Source: Halorubrum sp. SD626R
GTDB taxonomy: Archaea; Halobacteriota; Halobacteria; Halobacteriales; Haloferacaceae
Length of the DNA stretch: 44,921 nt
Direction of reading: 5' to 3'
NCBI RefSeq assembly: GCF_001261915.1
Contig: NZ_CVRT01000146.1
Span: forward strand, 1-44,921
A program made the translations under genes and the position numbers. A model generated the notes under the pieces. That model did no database searches. It had not been told where the DNA came from and saw only the letters and a list, made by a program, of their open reading frames with translations. Positions within the stretch are counted from its first letter, which is position 1. Every line of letters begins with the position of its first letter. Of this stretch, positions 32,831-41,935 are shown piece by piece.

Positions 32831-33054
32831 GCCGGGCGAAACGCGACGCGGTCCGTCCAGAGCCGCGGCTTCGCGACCGCGCGGGCCGAGCGCGGCCGAA
32901 ACGAAACGAACGTCGATCGAGCTTATTACTCCGGTTTCGAAACCACATCCTCGGCCGCGTCCTGTCCGAGTATAAAGAATTTAAGGAATAGGTACACCGC
33001 TCTAGTCGGGCGGTTTCTCGACGACGCCGGCCTGTACGTCGCCGTCGGCGGGGC

Positions 33055-33072
33055 GCCGTTCTTGCGAACGGC
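33055..33072 (+). promoter_or_regulatory. Hairpin just upstream of the leuA promoter
   Basis: GCCGTTC-TTGC-GAACGGC is a perfect 7-bp stem immediately before the TATA-like GTTAAG (33079-33084) that precedes the ATG at 33110. The gap 32831-33109 also holds GTATAAAG and AATTTAAGG at about 32969-32985, a possible second, distal promoter. I see no ORF there. Confidence 0.45.
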
Positions 33073-33109
33073 ACAAGCGTTAAGTTCTCGACCGTCTTGT
33101 CGTCAGTCG

Positions 33110-34331
33110 ATGACAGACATCACGGAGGCTTCGTCGGACACCCCGGCGGATCGAGTTCTTCCAGGGCACGATAGCTTCTAACATCGAAATCGGTCCTGTA
33201 CGGATCTTCGACACGACGTTACGAGACGGCGAACAGTCACCACGTACTTCGTTCAGCTACGACGAGAAACGCCGCATAGCGGCGACGCTGGACGACATGA
33301 ACACCCACGTCATCGAGGCGGGGTTCCCGGTGAACTCGGACGCGGAGTTCGAGGCCGTGAGCGACATCGCCGCCGCGACGGACACCACCGTCTGCGGGCT
33401 GGCTCGGGTCGTCGAGGGCGACATCGACGCCGCCATCGACTCCGGCGTCGAGATGGTCCACGTGTTCGTCTCCACCAGCGACGTGCAGCTGGAGGACTCG
33501 ATGCACGCGACCAGGGCCGAGGCGAAGGAGCGCGCGATCGACGCCGTCGAGCAGGTGAAAGACGCCGGCGTCGAGTGCATGTTCTCGCCGATGGACGCCA
33601 CGCGGACGGATCCCGACTACCTGCGGGAGATCGTCGAGGCGGTGTCGGACGCCGGCACGGACTGGATCAACATCCCGGACACGTGCGGCGTGGCGATGCC
33701 GACGAGCTTCGGGAAGACGGTGAAGGCCGTCGTCGAGGCGACCGACGCCCGCGTCGACGTGCACACCCACGACGACTTCGGGATGGCCGCGGCGAACGCG
33801 GTCACCGGGTTCGAGAACGGCGCGGAGCAGGCGCAGGTGTCGGTCAACGGGATCGGCGAACGCGCCGGCAACGCCGCCTACGAGGAGGTCGTGATGGCCG
33901 TCGAGTCGGTGTACGGCGTCGATACCGGCATCGACACGACCCAGATCACCAAGCTGGCCCGGATCGTCGAGGAGGCGTCGGACATCCCCGTCCCCGCGAA
34001 CAAACCCGTCACCGGACGGAACGCGTTCGCGCACGAGTCGGGCATCCACGCCGCCGGCGTCATCGAGAACGCCGACACGTTCGAGACCGGCGTGATGACC
34101 CCGGAGATGGTGGGAGCCGAGCGCGAGTTCGTGCTCGGGAAACACACCGGCACCCACAGCGTGCGCAAGCACCTGGTGGAGGCCGGCTTCGACCCGAGCG
34201 ACGGCGAGGTCCGGCACATCACCAAGCGCGTCAAGGAGTACGGCTCCGGCAAGCGGCAGGTGACCGCCGGCGACGTCGAGCGCTTCGCCGAGGAGGCCGA
34301 CGTCGACCGCGAGGAGGAGGTCCGGGTCTGA
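33110..34331 (+). CDS. leuA: 2-isopropylmalate/citramalate synthase family (LeuA), start out of frame
   Basis: The body is a full LeuA-type aldolase domain: FDTTLRDGEQSPRTSFSY, HVIEAGFPVNSDAEFEA, VDVHTHDDFGMA, GNAAYEE and FAHESGIHAAGV. It would condense an acyl-CoA with a 2-oxo acid to start leucine (or isoleucine) synthesis. It ends without the C-terminal allosteric LeuA domain. The ATG at 33110, at leaderless distance from a TATA, encodes MTDITEASSDTPADR and then leaves frame (stop at 33179). The correct frame (RRIEFFQG from 33144) has an in-frame TGA at 33111 and no ATG, GTG or TTG before 33297. Starting at 33297 would lose the catalytic TTLRDGEQ. The span is not a multiple of three. Likely frameshifted or mis-sequenced. 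Confidence 0.82.
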
Positions 34332-34462
34332 TGGCCGTCCCCCTGACCGGGGAGCCCGCCGAGCGACCGCCGTCCGCGTCGGTGCGGGCCTGTGCGAGCC
34401 CGCTCGCAGCGAACCGGCGCGGGATCGCGAGTCGGTTCACCGAACCGGCGCCCCGACAGGGA

Positions 34463-34470
34463 TTTATACC
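34463..34470 (+). promoter_or_regulatory. TATA box of the ilvB leader transcript
   Basis: TTTATACC lies 24-31 nt before the ATG of the small leader ORF and 235 nt before ilvB. The ilvB message should therefore start at or very near the leader ATG and carry a 5' region of about 210 nt, exceptional beside the leaderless genes around it. Confidence 0.7.
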
Positions 34471-34493
34471 TCGGCTTCGTTGGTCAGGGCGAG

Positions 34494-34568
34494 ATGCGAC
34501 GGCACGCCTCGATCCCGACGACAGCCGGCATCACCGGAGCCGTCGCGCCGATCATCGTAGGGGTCTGA
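34494..34568 (+). CDS. Putative 24-residue Ile/Val-containing leader peptide of ilvB
   Basis: A leaderless-spaced ATG opens 24 codons reading MRRHASIPTTAGITGAVAPI then I-V-G-V and TGA. Seven of 24 residues are Ile or Val, and four of the last five (I-I-V-G-V) are. The gene it precedes, ilvB, catalyses the first common step in Ile/Val/Leu synthesis. Bacterial ilv operons use such peptides for attenuation. The idea here is that ribosome speed over the Ile/Val codons senses aminoacyl-tRNA supply. This is inferred from layout. No such archaeal ilv leader is known to me. Confidence 0.55.
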   Translation: MRRHASIPTTAGITGAVAPIIVGV

Positions 34569-34576
34569 TCCCCTAC
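34557..34576 (+). promoter_or_regulatory. Candidate attenuator hairpin overlapping the leader stop codon
   Basis: GTAGGGGTCTGATCCCCTAC forms a perfect 7-bp stem with a 6-nt loop. The 5' arm is the last three sense codons of the leader (Val-Gly-Val) and the stop codon is in the loop, so a ribosome at the end of the leader masks the hairpin. It is followed by ACTACCCTTTCC. A second stem, GCGGGC/GCCCGC (34622-34627 with 34636-34641), lies between it and ilvB. The gap 34332-34704 otherwise holds CCCC-TGAC-CGGGG just after leuA, a possible terminator. Confidence 0.55.
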
Positions 34577-34704
34577 ACTACCCTTTCCTCACCGACTCGA
34601 CGCACCGACGAACGCCGACGCGCGGGCCGCCGTCCGCCCGCACGCCCGGCGTTCGGACCGAACTTTCACGCGCGATAGACCCACCACCGAACACCACCAC
34701 GACA

Positions 34705-36513
34705 ATGAGCGACACAGCAGCACACCCACGAGAGGACGACCCGGAGGGCTCCGAGGAGCCGCCGGCGGGAGCCGAGGAGGCGCCCGACGCCGAACCCGAC
34801 CACGCCGCGGGGGCGGTCTCGACCGGCGCGGAGTCGGTCGTCGCCGCGCTCGAAACCGCCGGCGCGGAGACCGCCTTCGGCGTTCAGGGCGGCGCGATCA
34901 TGCCCGTCTACGACGCGTTGTACAGTTCGTCGATCGACCACGTCACGATGGCCCACGAGCAGGGCGCCGCCCACGCGGCCGACGCGTACGGCGTCGTTTC
35001 CGGGGAGCCCGGGCTCTGCCTGGCTACGTCCGGTCCGGGGGCGACGAACCTCGTCACCGGGATCGCCGACGCCGACATGGACTCCGACGCGATGCTCGCG
35101 CTGACGGGGCAGGTCCCGACCGAGTTCGTCGGCAACGACGCGTTCCAAGAGACCGACACCATCGGGGTCACGCGCCCGATCACGAAGCACAACTACTTCG
35201 CGGACGGGGCCGACTCCGTCGGCGACACGGTCGGCGAGGCGTTCGAGCTGTCGCGGGCCGGCCGTCCGGGCCCGACGCTCGTCGACCTCCCGAAGGACGT
35301 CACGCAGGACGAGACCGACGAGACGCCGGGGCCGGCGGCGCCGCCGGCCGGGACCGACCCGGACCCGAACGCCGACGCCGACGCGGTCGAGGCGGCCGCT
35401 CGGACCATCGAGGAGGCCGAGCGCCCCCTCTGTCTGTTCGGCGGCGGCGTGATCAAGGCCGAGGCGAGCGACGCCGCGCGGACGTTCGCGCGGACCTACG
35501 GGATCCCGGTGACGACGACGATGCCCGGCATCGGCTCGTTCCCCGAGGACGACGATCTCAGCCTCTCGTGGGCCGGGATGCACGGCACCGGCTACGCCAA
35601 CATGGCGATCACTCACACCGACTGCCTGATCGCGGTCGGCACCCGGTTCGACGACCGGCTCACCGGCGGGATCGACACGTTCGCGCCGGAGGCCGAGGTC
35701 GTCCACGTCGACATCGACCCCGCCGAGATCAGCAAGAACGTCTACGCCGACCACCCCCTGATCGGCGACGCGGGACGCGTCCTCGACCAGCTCACCGCGG
35801 CGGTCCGCGAGGCGCCGGACGCCGAGGCGTGGCGCGACCGCTGCGCCGACTGGAAGGAGACGTACCCGCTCACGTACACGACGCCGGAGGACGAGCCGCT
35901 GAAGCCGCAGTTCGTCGTCGAGGCGTTCGACGAGGCGACCGACGACGACACCATCGTGACGACGGGCGTCGGGCAACACCAGATGTGGGCCTCCCAGTTC
36001 TGGACGTACACGGAGCCCCGGACGTGGGTCTCCTCGCACGGGCTGGGGACGATGGGGTACGGCGTGCCGGCCGCGGTCGGTGCGCGCGTCGCCGCGGACA
36101 ACATGGGCGAGACGGACCGCGACGTCGTCTGTTTCGACGGCGACGGCTCCTTCCTGATGACGATGCAGGAGCTGTCGGTGGCGGTCCGCGAGGACCTCGA
36201 CGTCACGATCGCCGTCCTCAACAACGAGTACATCGGGATGGTGCGCCAGTGGCAGGACGCCTTCTACGAGGGGCGCCACATGGCCTCCGACTACACGTGG
36301 ATGCCCGAGTTCGACAAGCTCGCGGAGGCGTTCGGCGCGTTAGGCCTCCGGGTCGACGACTACGACGAGGTCGCGCCCGCGGTCGAGGAGGCGCTCGACT
36401 ACGACGGGCCGGCCGTCGTCGACTTCCACGTCGACCCCGAGGAGAACGTGCTGCCGATGGTGCCGAGCGGCGGCGCGAACGGGAAGTTCGCGGCCGCGGA
36501 GGACCAGCTATGA
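34705..36513 (+). CDS. ilvB: Acetolactate synthase large (catalytic) subunit
   Basis: The 602-residue ThDP enzyme condenses two pyruvates, or pyruvate and 2-oxobutyrate, in Val/Leu and Ile synthesis. A 35-residue acidic leader precedes the Pyr domain with the catalytic Glu in MAHEQGAAHAADAYG (about residue 83). A central FAD-binding domain and the PP domain with the ThDP motif GDGSFLMTMQE...VLNN (about 479-507) follow. Its stop overlaps the ilvN start (ATGA). The message begins far upstream with a leader ORF. Confidence 0.95.
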   Translation: MSDTAAHPREDDPEGSEEPPAGAEEAPDAEPDHAAGAVSTGAESVVAALETAGAETAFGVQGGAIMPVYDALYSSSIDHVTMAHEQGAAHAADAYGVVSGEPGLCLATSGPGATNLVTGIADADMDSDAMLALTGQVPTEFVGNDAFQETDTIGVTRPITKHNYFADGADSVGDTVGEAFELSRAGRPGPTLVDLPKDVTQDETDETPGPAAPPAGTDPDPNADADAVEAAARTIEEAERPLCLFGGGVIKAEASDAARTFARTYGIPVTTTMPGIGSFPEDDDLSLSWAGMHGTGYANMAITHTDCLIAVGTRFDDRLTGGIDTFAPEAEVVHVDIDPAEISKNVYADHPLIGDAGRVLDQLTAAVREAPDAEAWRDRCADWKETYPLTYTTPEDEPLKPQFVVEAFDEATDDDTIVTTGVGQHQMWASQFWTYTEPRTWVSSHGLGTMGYGVPAAVGARVAADNMGETDRDVVCFDGDGSFLMTMQELSVAVREDLDVTIAVLNNEYIGMVRQWQDAFYEGRHMASDYTWMPEFDKLAEAFGALGLRVDDYDEVAPAVEEALDYDGPAVVDFHVDPEENVLPMVPSGGANGKFAAAEDQL

Positions 36514-37229
36514 GCGACGACTCGCCCGACTCCCGACCCGCGACCGACGGCGGCTCCGCCTCCGATTCCGGCGTGCCCGAGCCGGACCTGCGGTCCGCGC
36601 CGGGCGAGCAGCCGGGGCCCGCGGAGCGGGACCATCCGGAGGGGCGCCGGAACCTCGAAGGGATCCGGATCGACCCCGTCGTCGAGGCGGAACACGAGTC
36701 GCGGCGCGCCGTCATCTCGGCGCTCGTGGAGGACGAGCCCGGCGTGCTCGCGCGCGTCTCCGGGCTCGTCTCCCGCCGCCAGTTCAACATCGAGAGCCTC
36801 ACCGTCGGCCCGACGACCGTCGAGGGCCACTCGCGGATCACCATGGTCGTCGAGGAGACGGACCCCGGCATCGACCAGATCGAGAAGCAGATGGCGAAGC
36901 TGAAGCCGGTGATCTCGGTCGGCGAGGTGTCCGGCAACGCGGTGACGGCCGAGCTCGTCCTGCTGAAGGTCGAGGCCGACGACCCCGCGGCGGTCCACGC
37001 CGTGGCCGAGATGTACGACGGCCGGACGCTCGACGCCGGGCCGCGGACGATCACCGTCCAGCTCACCGGCGACGAGGCGCGGATCGACGACGCGCTCGAC
37101 GCGTTCCGTCAGTTCGGCATCATCGAGATCGCCCGGACGGGCCAGACGGCGCTCGCACGCGGCGACACCCCGACGGCGCCCGGAGAGAAACCCGGAACGG
37201 CCGGCGAACCGACCACCCACGACGACTGA
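36510..37229 (+). CDS. ilvN: Acetolactate synthase small (regulatory) subunit
   Basis: The 239-residue protein has the ACT domain [21 protein letters not shown] and [21 protein letters not shown] (about 68-115), then the C-terminal IlvN domain ending [10 protein letters not shown]. In known enzymes it binds valine for feedback inhibition and raises IlvB activity. It has an acidic 50-residue N-terminal extension and a 30-residue tail, both usual in haloarchaea. Its ATG lies within the ilvB stop. Confidence 0.93.
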   Translation: MSDDSPDSRPATDGGSASDSGVPEPDLRSAPGEQPGPAERDHPEGRRNLEGIRIDPVVEAEHESRRAVISALVEDEPGVLARVSGLVSRRQFNIESLTVGPTTVEGHSRITMVVEETDPGIDQIEKQMAKLKPVISVGEVSGNAVTAELVLLKVEADDPAAVHAVAEMYDGRTLDAGPRTITVQLTGDEARIDDALDAFRQFGIIEIARTGQTALARGDTPTAPGEKPGTAGEPTTHDD

Positions 37230-37251
37230 TACGCGGACCCACACGATACAC

Positions 37252-38301
37252 ATGACCGAAGACACGAAGACGTTCGATTCGACAGTATACTACGACGACG
37301 ACGCCGACGAGGAGGCGATCGCACACAAGACCGTGGCCGTGCTCGGCTACGGCTCGCAGGGCCACGCGCACGCGCAGAACCTCTCCGAGAGCGGGGTCGA
37401 CGTGATCGTCGGCCTCCGCGAGGGCAGCTCCTCTCGGGCGGCCGCCGAGGGCGACGGGCTCCGCGTCGAGACTCCCGCGGACGCCGCCGCCGAGGCCGAC
37501 ATCGTGAGCGTGCTCGTGCCCGACACGGTCCAGCCGGACGTGTACGAGAACGCGATCGAGCCGAACCTGGAGGCGGGCGACACGCTGCAGTTCGCCCACG
37601 GGTTCAACATCCACTACAACCAGATCCAGCCGCCCGAGGACGTCGACGTGACGATGGTCGCGCCGAAGTCGCCGGGCCACCTCGTCCGCCGGAACTACGA
37701 GAACGACGAGGGGACCCCCGGGCTCCTGGCGGTGTATCAGGACGCCACCGGCGACGCCCACGACCAGGGGCTCGCGTACGCGGCCGCCATCGGCTGCACC
37801 CGCGCCGGCGTCGTCGAGACGTCGTTCCGCGAGGAGACCGAGACCGACCTGTTCGGCGAGCAGGCCGTCCTCTGTGGCGGCGTCACCTCGCTCGTGAAAC
37901 AGGGGTACGAGACGCTCGTCGACGCCGGCTACTCCCCCGAGATGGCGTACTTCGAGTGTCTCAACGAGCTGAAGCTCATCGTCGACCTGATGTACGAGGG
38001 CGGGCTCGGCGAGATGTGGGACTCCGTGTCCGACACCGCCGAGTACGGCGGGCTCACCAAGGGCGACGTCGTCGTCGACGAGCACGCCCGCGAGAACATG
38101 GAGGAGGTCTTAGAGAAGGTCCAGAACGGGCAGTTCGCCCGCGAGTGGATCGCCGAGAATCAGGCCGGGCGACCCTCCTACACGCAGCTCCGGACGGCCG
38201 AGAAGAACCACGAGATCGAGGCCGTCGGCGAGGAGCTCCGCGGCCTGTTCGCGTGGCAGGAGGCCGACGATGAGGAGGAGTCGGCCGAGGTGACGGCCTG
38301 A
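37252..38301 (+). CDS. ilvC: Ketol-acid reductoisomerase
   Basis: The 349-residue class I enzyme converts acetolactate or acetohydroxybutyrate to the dihydroxy acid. The NAD(P)-binding loop is [15 protein letters not shown] (about 30-44). Metal and substrate residues are in the C-terminal knotted domain ([14 protein letters not shown] and [19 protein letters not shown]). It starts 22 nt after ilvN, and its TGA shares one base with the leuC ATG. Confidence 0.95.
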   Translation: MTEDTKTFDSTVYYDDDADEEAIAHKTVAVLGYGSQGHAHAQNLSESGVDVIVGLREGSSSRAAAEGDGLRVETPADAAAEADIVSVLVPDTVQPDVYENAIEPNLEAGDTLQFAHGFNIHYNQIQPPEDVDVTMVAPKSPGHLVRRNYENDEGTPGLLAVYQDATGDAHDQGLAYAAAIGCTRAGVVETSFREETETDLFGEQAVLCGGVTSLVKQGYETLVDAGYSPEMAYFECLNELKLIVDLMYEGGLGEMWDSVSDTAEYGGLTKGDVVVDEHARENMEEVLEKVQNGQFAREWIAENQAGRPSYTQLRTAEKNHEIEAVGEELRGLFAWQEADDEEESAEVTA

Positions 38302-39761
38302 TGAGCGAGGGAACGCTGTACGACAAGGTGTGGGAGCGTCACAAGGTCACCGAGCTCCCGAACGGGCAGGACCAGCTGTTCGTCGGGCTCCACCTCGTCC
38401 ACGAGGTGACGAGCCCGCAGGCGTTCGGCATGCTGCGCGAGCGCGAGCTCGACGTCGCCTATCCGGACCGGACGTTCGCGACGACGGACCACATCGCGCC
38501 CACGGAGGCCGAGAAGCGAGAGCGCCCGCTGGCCGACGACCAGGCCGAGGAGATGCTCTCCGCGCTCGAACGCAACGTGAGCGAGAGCGGGATCACCTTC
38601 TTCGGCTTCGAGTCGGGCAAACAGGGGATCACCCACGTCGTCGCCCCCGAGCTGGGGCTCTCCCAGCCCGGAATGACGGTCGCCTGCGGCGACAGCCACA
38701 CGGCGACGCACGGCGCGTTCGGCTCCATCGGCGTCGGCATCGGGACGAGCCAGATCCGCGACGTGCTCGCGACGGGCTGTATCGCGGCGGACAAACAGAA
38801 GGTCCGCCGGGTCAACGTCGAGGGCGAGCTCGGCGAGGGCGTCTACGCGAAGGACGTCATCCTGAAGGTGATCCAGGAGCTCGGCGTCGACGGCGGCGTC
38901 GGCCACGTGTACGAGTACGGCGGCCCCGCGATCGAGGCGCTCGACATGGAGGGCCGGCTCGCGGTGTGTAACATGTCCATCGAGGGCGGCGCCCGCGCCG
39001 GCTACATCAACCCGGACGAGACGACCTACGAGTACCTGAAGGGCCGCGAGTACGTCCCCGAGGGCGAGGCGTTCGAGGAGCGGAAGGCGTACTGGGAGTC
39101 GGTCGCGTCGGACGACGACGCGGAGTACGACGACGTGGTCACGGTCGACGCCGACGGGATCGACCCCTTGGTCACCTGGGGGATCAACCCCGGGCAGGTG
39201 ATCGAGATCTCCGAGCCGGTCCCGCACCCGGACGACTTCGAGGCCCGGACGGACCGCGAGGCCGCCGAGCAGGCGCTCGATCACATGGAGATCGAGCCCG
39301 GCGGGTCGATGCTCGGCTACGACGTCGACGTGGCCTTCCTGGGCACCTGCACGAACGGCCGGCTCTCCGACTTCGCGGAGGCCGCGAAGATCCTGGAGGG
39401 CGAGACGGTGGACGAGGGCGTCCGCGCGCTGGCCGTCCCCGGCTCCGAGACCGTGCGCCAGCAGTGCGAGGAGCGCGGCATCGACGAGACGTTCATCAAC
39501 GCCGGCTTCCAGTGGCGCCGCGCCGGCTGTTCGATGTGTCTCGCCATGAACGACGACGCGCTGGAGGGGGACGAGGTCTGCGCCTCCTCCTCGAACCGCA
39601 ACTTCATCGGACGGCAGGGGTCGAAGGACGGCCGCACCGTCCTGATGAGCCCCGCGATGGTCGCGGCCGCGGCCGTCGAGGGCGAGGTCGCCGACGCGCG
39701 CGACTACCTCGACGACGGGCCGACCGGCGGCGCCGGCGGCGTCGAGGAGGTGGCGGACTGA
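38301..39761 (+). CDS. leuC: 3-isopropylmalate dehydratase large subunit
   Basis: The 486-residue aconitase-family subunit isomerises 2- to 3-isopropylmalate with LeuD. The [4Fe-4S] ligands are the Cys in FLGTCTNGR (about residue 350) and the pair in GCSMCLAMN (about 410 and 413). TDHIAPTE and GDSHTATHGAFG are further active-site signatures. Start and stop overlap ilvC and leuD by one base each (TGATG), so the cluster is translated as a block. Confidence 0.94.
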   Translation: MSEGTLYDKVWERHKVTELPNGQDQLFVGLHLVHEVTSPQAFGMLRERELDVAYPDRTFATTDHIAPTEAEKRERPLADDQAEEMLSALERNVSESGITFFGFESGKQGITHVVAPELGLSQPGMTVACGDSHTATHGAFGSIGVGIGTSQIRDVLATGCIAADKQKVRRVNVEGELGEGVYAKDVILKVIQELGVDGGVGHVYEYGGPAIEALDMEGRLAVCNMSIEGGARAGYINPDETTYEYLKGREYVPEGEAFEERKAYWESVASDDDAEYDDVVTVDADGIDPLVTWGINPGQVIEISEPVPHPDDFEARTDREAAEQALDHMEIEPGGSMLGYDVDVAFLGTCTNGRLSDFAEAAKILEGETVDEGVRALAVPGSETVRQQCEERGIDETFINAGFQWRRAGCSMCLAMNDDALEGDEVCASSSNRNFIGRQGSKDGRTVLMSPAMVAAAAVEGEVADARDYLDDGPTGGAGGVEEVAD

Positions 39762-40384
39762 TGGCCCCCGACGCGGATCCGGGCGCGGACCAGCACATCA
39801 CCGACGTCTCCGGCACCGGCGTGCCGATCCCCGGCGACGACGTCGACACTGACCAGATCCTGCCGGCGAAGTTCATGAAGGAGGTCACGTTCGACAACAT
39901 GGCGGACTACCTCTTCTACGACGCCCGGCGGGACGACGACGGCGGGTTCAACGACCACCCGCTCAACCGCTTCGAGGGCGCGTCGATCGCGGTCGTCAAC
40001 TCCAACTTCGGCTGCGGCTCCTCCCGGGAGCACGCGCCGCAGGCGATGATGCGGTGGGGGATCGACGGCGTCGTCGGCGAGTCGTACGCCGAGATCTTCC
40101 GCGACAACTGCAAGTCGCTCGGGATCCCGGCGGTCACCGCCGACCACGAAACGGTCACGCAACTCCAGGAGTGGATCGAGGCGAATCCGGACGGTGACAT
40201 CGAGATCGACGTCGAGGAGACGACCGTCACCTACGGCGATACCGTCATCGACGTCGACATCGACGACGCGATGCGGGAGGCGCTGGTCGACGGCATCTGG
40301 GACACGACCGCGCTGATGTACTCGAACCGGAGCAAGGTCGACGCGACCGTCGACGGGCTCCCCTACGTCGAGGGGGACGACTGA
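39761..40384 (+). CDS. leuD: 3-isopropylmalate dehydratase small subunit
   Basis: The 207-residue swivel-domain partner of LeuC. Signatures are DDVDTDQILPAKFM and VVNSNFGCGSSREHAPQAM, which contribute substrate-binding residues. The long upstream extension of its frame is shadow of leuC. The ATG overlaps the leuC stop, and its own stop abuts the leuB ATG with no gap. Confidence 0.94.
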   Translation: MAPDADPGADQHITDVSGTGVPIPGDDVDTDQILPAKFMKEVTFDNMADYLFYDARRDDDGGFNDHPLNRFEGASIAVVNSNFGCGSSREHAPQAMMRWGIDGVVGESYAEIFRDNCKSLGIPAVTADHETVTQLQEWIEANPDGDIEIDVEETTVTYGDTVIDVDIDDAMREALVDGIWDTTALMYSNRSKVDATVDGLPYVEGDD

Positions 40385-41383
40385 ATGGGCGAGGAGATCG
40401 CCGTCATCGAGGGCGACGGGATCGGCCGCGAGGTCGTCCCCGCCGCGGTCGAGGTGTTGGAGGCGTTCGGTCTTGACTTCGAGTTCACCCAGGGAGACGC
40501 CGGCGACGCGACGAAGGAGGCGACCGGCGAGGCGCTCCCGGCCGAGACGTACGAGCTCGCCGCCGGCGCGGACGCGACGCTGTTCGGCGCGGCCGGCGAG
40601 ACCGCCGCCGACGTCATCCTCCCCCTGCGCGAGGCGGTCGACTCGTTCGTCAACGTCCGCCCCGCGAAGGCGTATCCGGGCGTCGACGCGGTCCGCCCGG
40701 AGACGGACGTGGTCTTCCTGCGGGAGAACACCGAGGGCGTCTACGCGGGCCACGAGGACCGCCTCTCCGACGACCTCTCGACGCTGACCCGCGTCGTCAC
40801 CTCCTCGGCCTCGCGGGAGCTGGCGGAGTTCGCCTGCGAGTTCGTCGCGGACGGGCGGGGTCCGGCCGGCGACCCCGAAGAGGGGTTCACCGTCGCGCAC
40901 AAGGCGAACGTAATGCGCGAGACGGACGGCCGGTTCCGCGAGGAAGTCATGGCGGTCGCCGAGGAGCGCGGCGTCGACGTCGACGAAGAACTGATGGACG
41001 CGTTCGCGACGAAGCTCCCGCTCGACCCGGCGCAGTACGGCGTGGTCGTCTGCCCGAACCTCGCGGGCGACGTGCTCTCCGACCTGGCGGCCGGGCTCGT
41101 CGGCGGACTCGGCCTGCTGCCGTCGGCGAACGTCGGCCACGACAACGCGCTGTTCGAGCCGGTCCACGGCACCGCGCCCGACATCGCCGGTCAGGGGGTC
41201 GCGAACCCGACCGCGGCGGTACTGTCGGCGGCGATGCTCCTGGAATACCTCGGATACGTCGAGGAGGGACAGCGCGTGCGCGACGCCGTGGAGGGCGTGC
41301 TCTCCGACGGGCCCCGCACCGGGGATCTCGGCGGCGACGCGACGACCGACGAGGTCACGGCCGCGATCGTCGACCGGCTGTAG
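40385..41383 (+). CDS. leuB: 3-isopropylmalate dehydrogenase
   Basis: The 332-residue beta-decarboxylating dehydrogenase oxidises 3-isopropylmalate to 2-oxoisocaproate. Motifs are [13 protein letters not shown] near the start, [14 protein letters not shown] (substrate/NAD loop) and [25 protein letters not shown], with the NAD-binding [20 protein letters not shown] near the end. Isocitrate- and homoisocitrate-type relatives share the fold, but the leu context decides. It is the last gene of the cluster. Confidence 0.92.
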   Translation: MGEEIAVIEGDGIGREVVPAAVEVLEAFGLDFEFTQGDAGDATKEATGEALPAETYELAAGADATLFGAAGETAADVILPLREAVDSFVNVRPAKAYPGVDAVRPETDVVFLRENTEGVYAGHEDRLSDDLSTLTRVVTSSASRELAEFACEFVADGRGPAGDPEEGFTVAHKANVMRETDGRFREEVMAVAEERGVDVDEELMDAFATKLPLDPAQYGVVVCPNLAGDVLSDLAAGLVGGLGLLPSANVGHDNALFEPVHGTAPDIAGQGVANPTAAVLSAAMLLEYLGYVEEGQRVRDAVEGVLSDGPRTGDLGGDATTDEVTAAIVDRL

Positions 41384-41477
41384 CGGCGGCCCCCCGAATT
41401 CGCCCCCGGAGAGGCGCCTCGCGGGGCGACCGCGAGCGAACCACAAGAAAGGAAACCCTGCGGCCCGTCGGTCGGGT

Positions 41478-41849
41478 ATGAGCAACTACGAAGTCGCGAT
41501 GGAAGCCGCCTGGTTGGTCCGCGACGTCGAGGAGACCGACGACGCCATCGGCGTCGCGGTCAGCGAAGCCGGCAAGCGACTCAACGAGACGGACAAGCAG
41601 TACGTCGAGGTCGAGCCCGGCGTCACCGGCTGTCCGGCCTGCGGCGAGCCGTTCGACGCCGCGTTCCTCGCCGCGAACACGGCTCTGGTCGGGCTCCTGC
41701 TAGAGATCGACATCTTCAACGCCGACAGCGAGGAGCACGCGGAGCGGATCGCGAAGAGCGAGGTCGGCGGCGCGCTGCGGGACGTTCCCCTCGAAGTCAT
41801 CGAGATCGTCGAGACGGAGGGCGACGAAGACGACGACGGCGACGAGTAG
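41478..41849 (+). CDS. UPF0212 (DUF555) family protein
   Basis: The 123-residue protein matches the archaeal UPF0212/DUF555 family over its whole length: NYEVAMEAAWLVRDVEETDDAIGVAVSEAGKRLN, TGCPACGEPFDAAFLAANTALVGLLLE (CPxCG half zinc ribbon) and the C-terminal VPLEVIEIVE (short parts). The tail is acidic. The function is unknown. It is 94 nt after leuB and may be read through from it or have its own promoter. Confidence 0.85.
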   Translation: MSNYEVAMEAAWLVRDVEETDDAIGVAVSEAGKRLNETDKQYVEVEPGVTGCPACGEPFDAAFLAANTALVGLLLEIDIFNADSEEHAERIAKSEVGGALRDVPLEVIEIVETEGDEDDDGDE

Positions 41850-41912
41850 GCGCTCGGCCCCCTCACCGCGCTCGCGGCCGCCGCGCTATCGGTCGCCGCC
41901 GAAACCTTTTCT

Positions 41913-41929
41913 AATAACCCGGAGTTATT
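41913..41929. promoter_or_regulatory. Inverted repeat between TATA and ATG of the XRE-CBS regulator
   Basis: AATAAC-CCGGA-GTTATT is a perfect 6-bp inverted repeat, 7 nt before the ATG and overlapping the end of the TATA-like TTTTCTAATAA. Its placement at the transcription start suggests an operator for self-repression by the HTH protein encoded next. Confidence 0.5.
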
Positions 41930-41935
41930 CGTTCC

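Noticed and set aside
33297..34331. Start of leuA at the first in-frame ATG
   Set aside because: It would remove the catalytic TTLRDGEQ segment encoded just upstream in the same frame.
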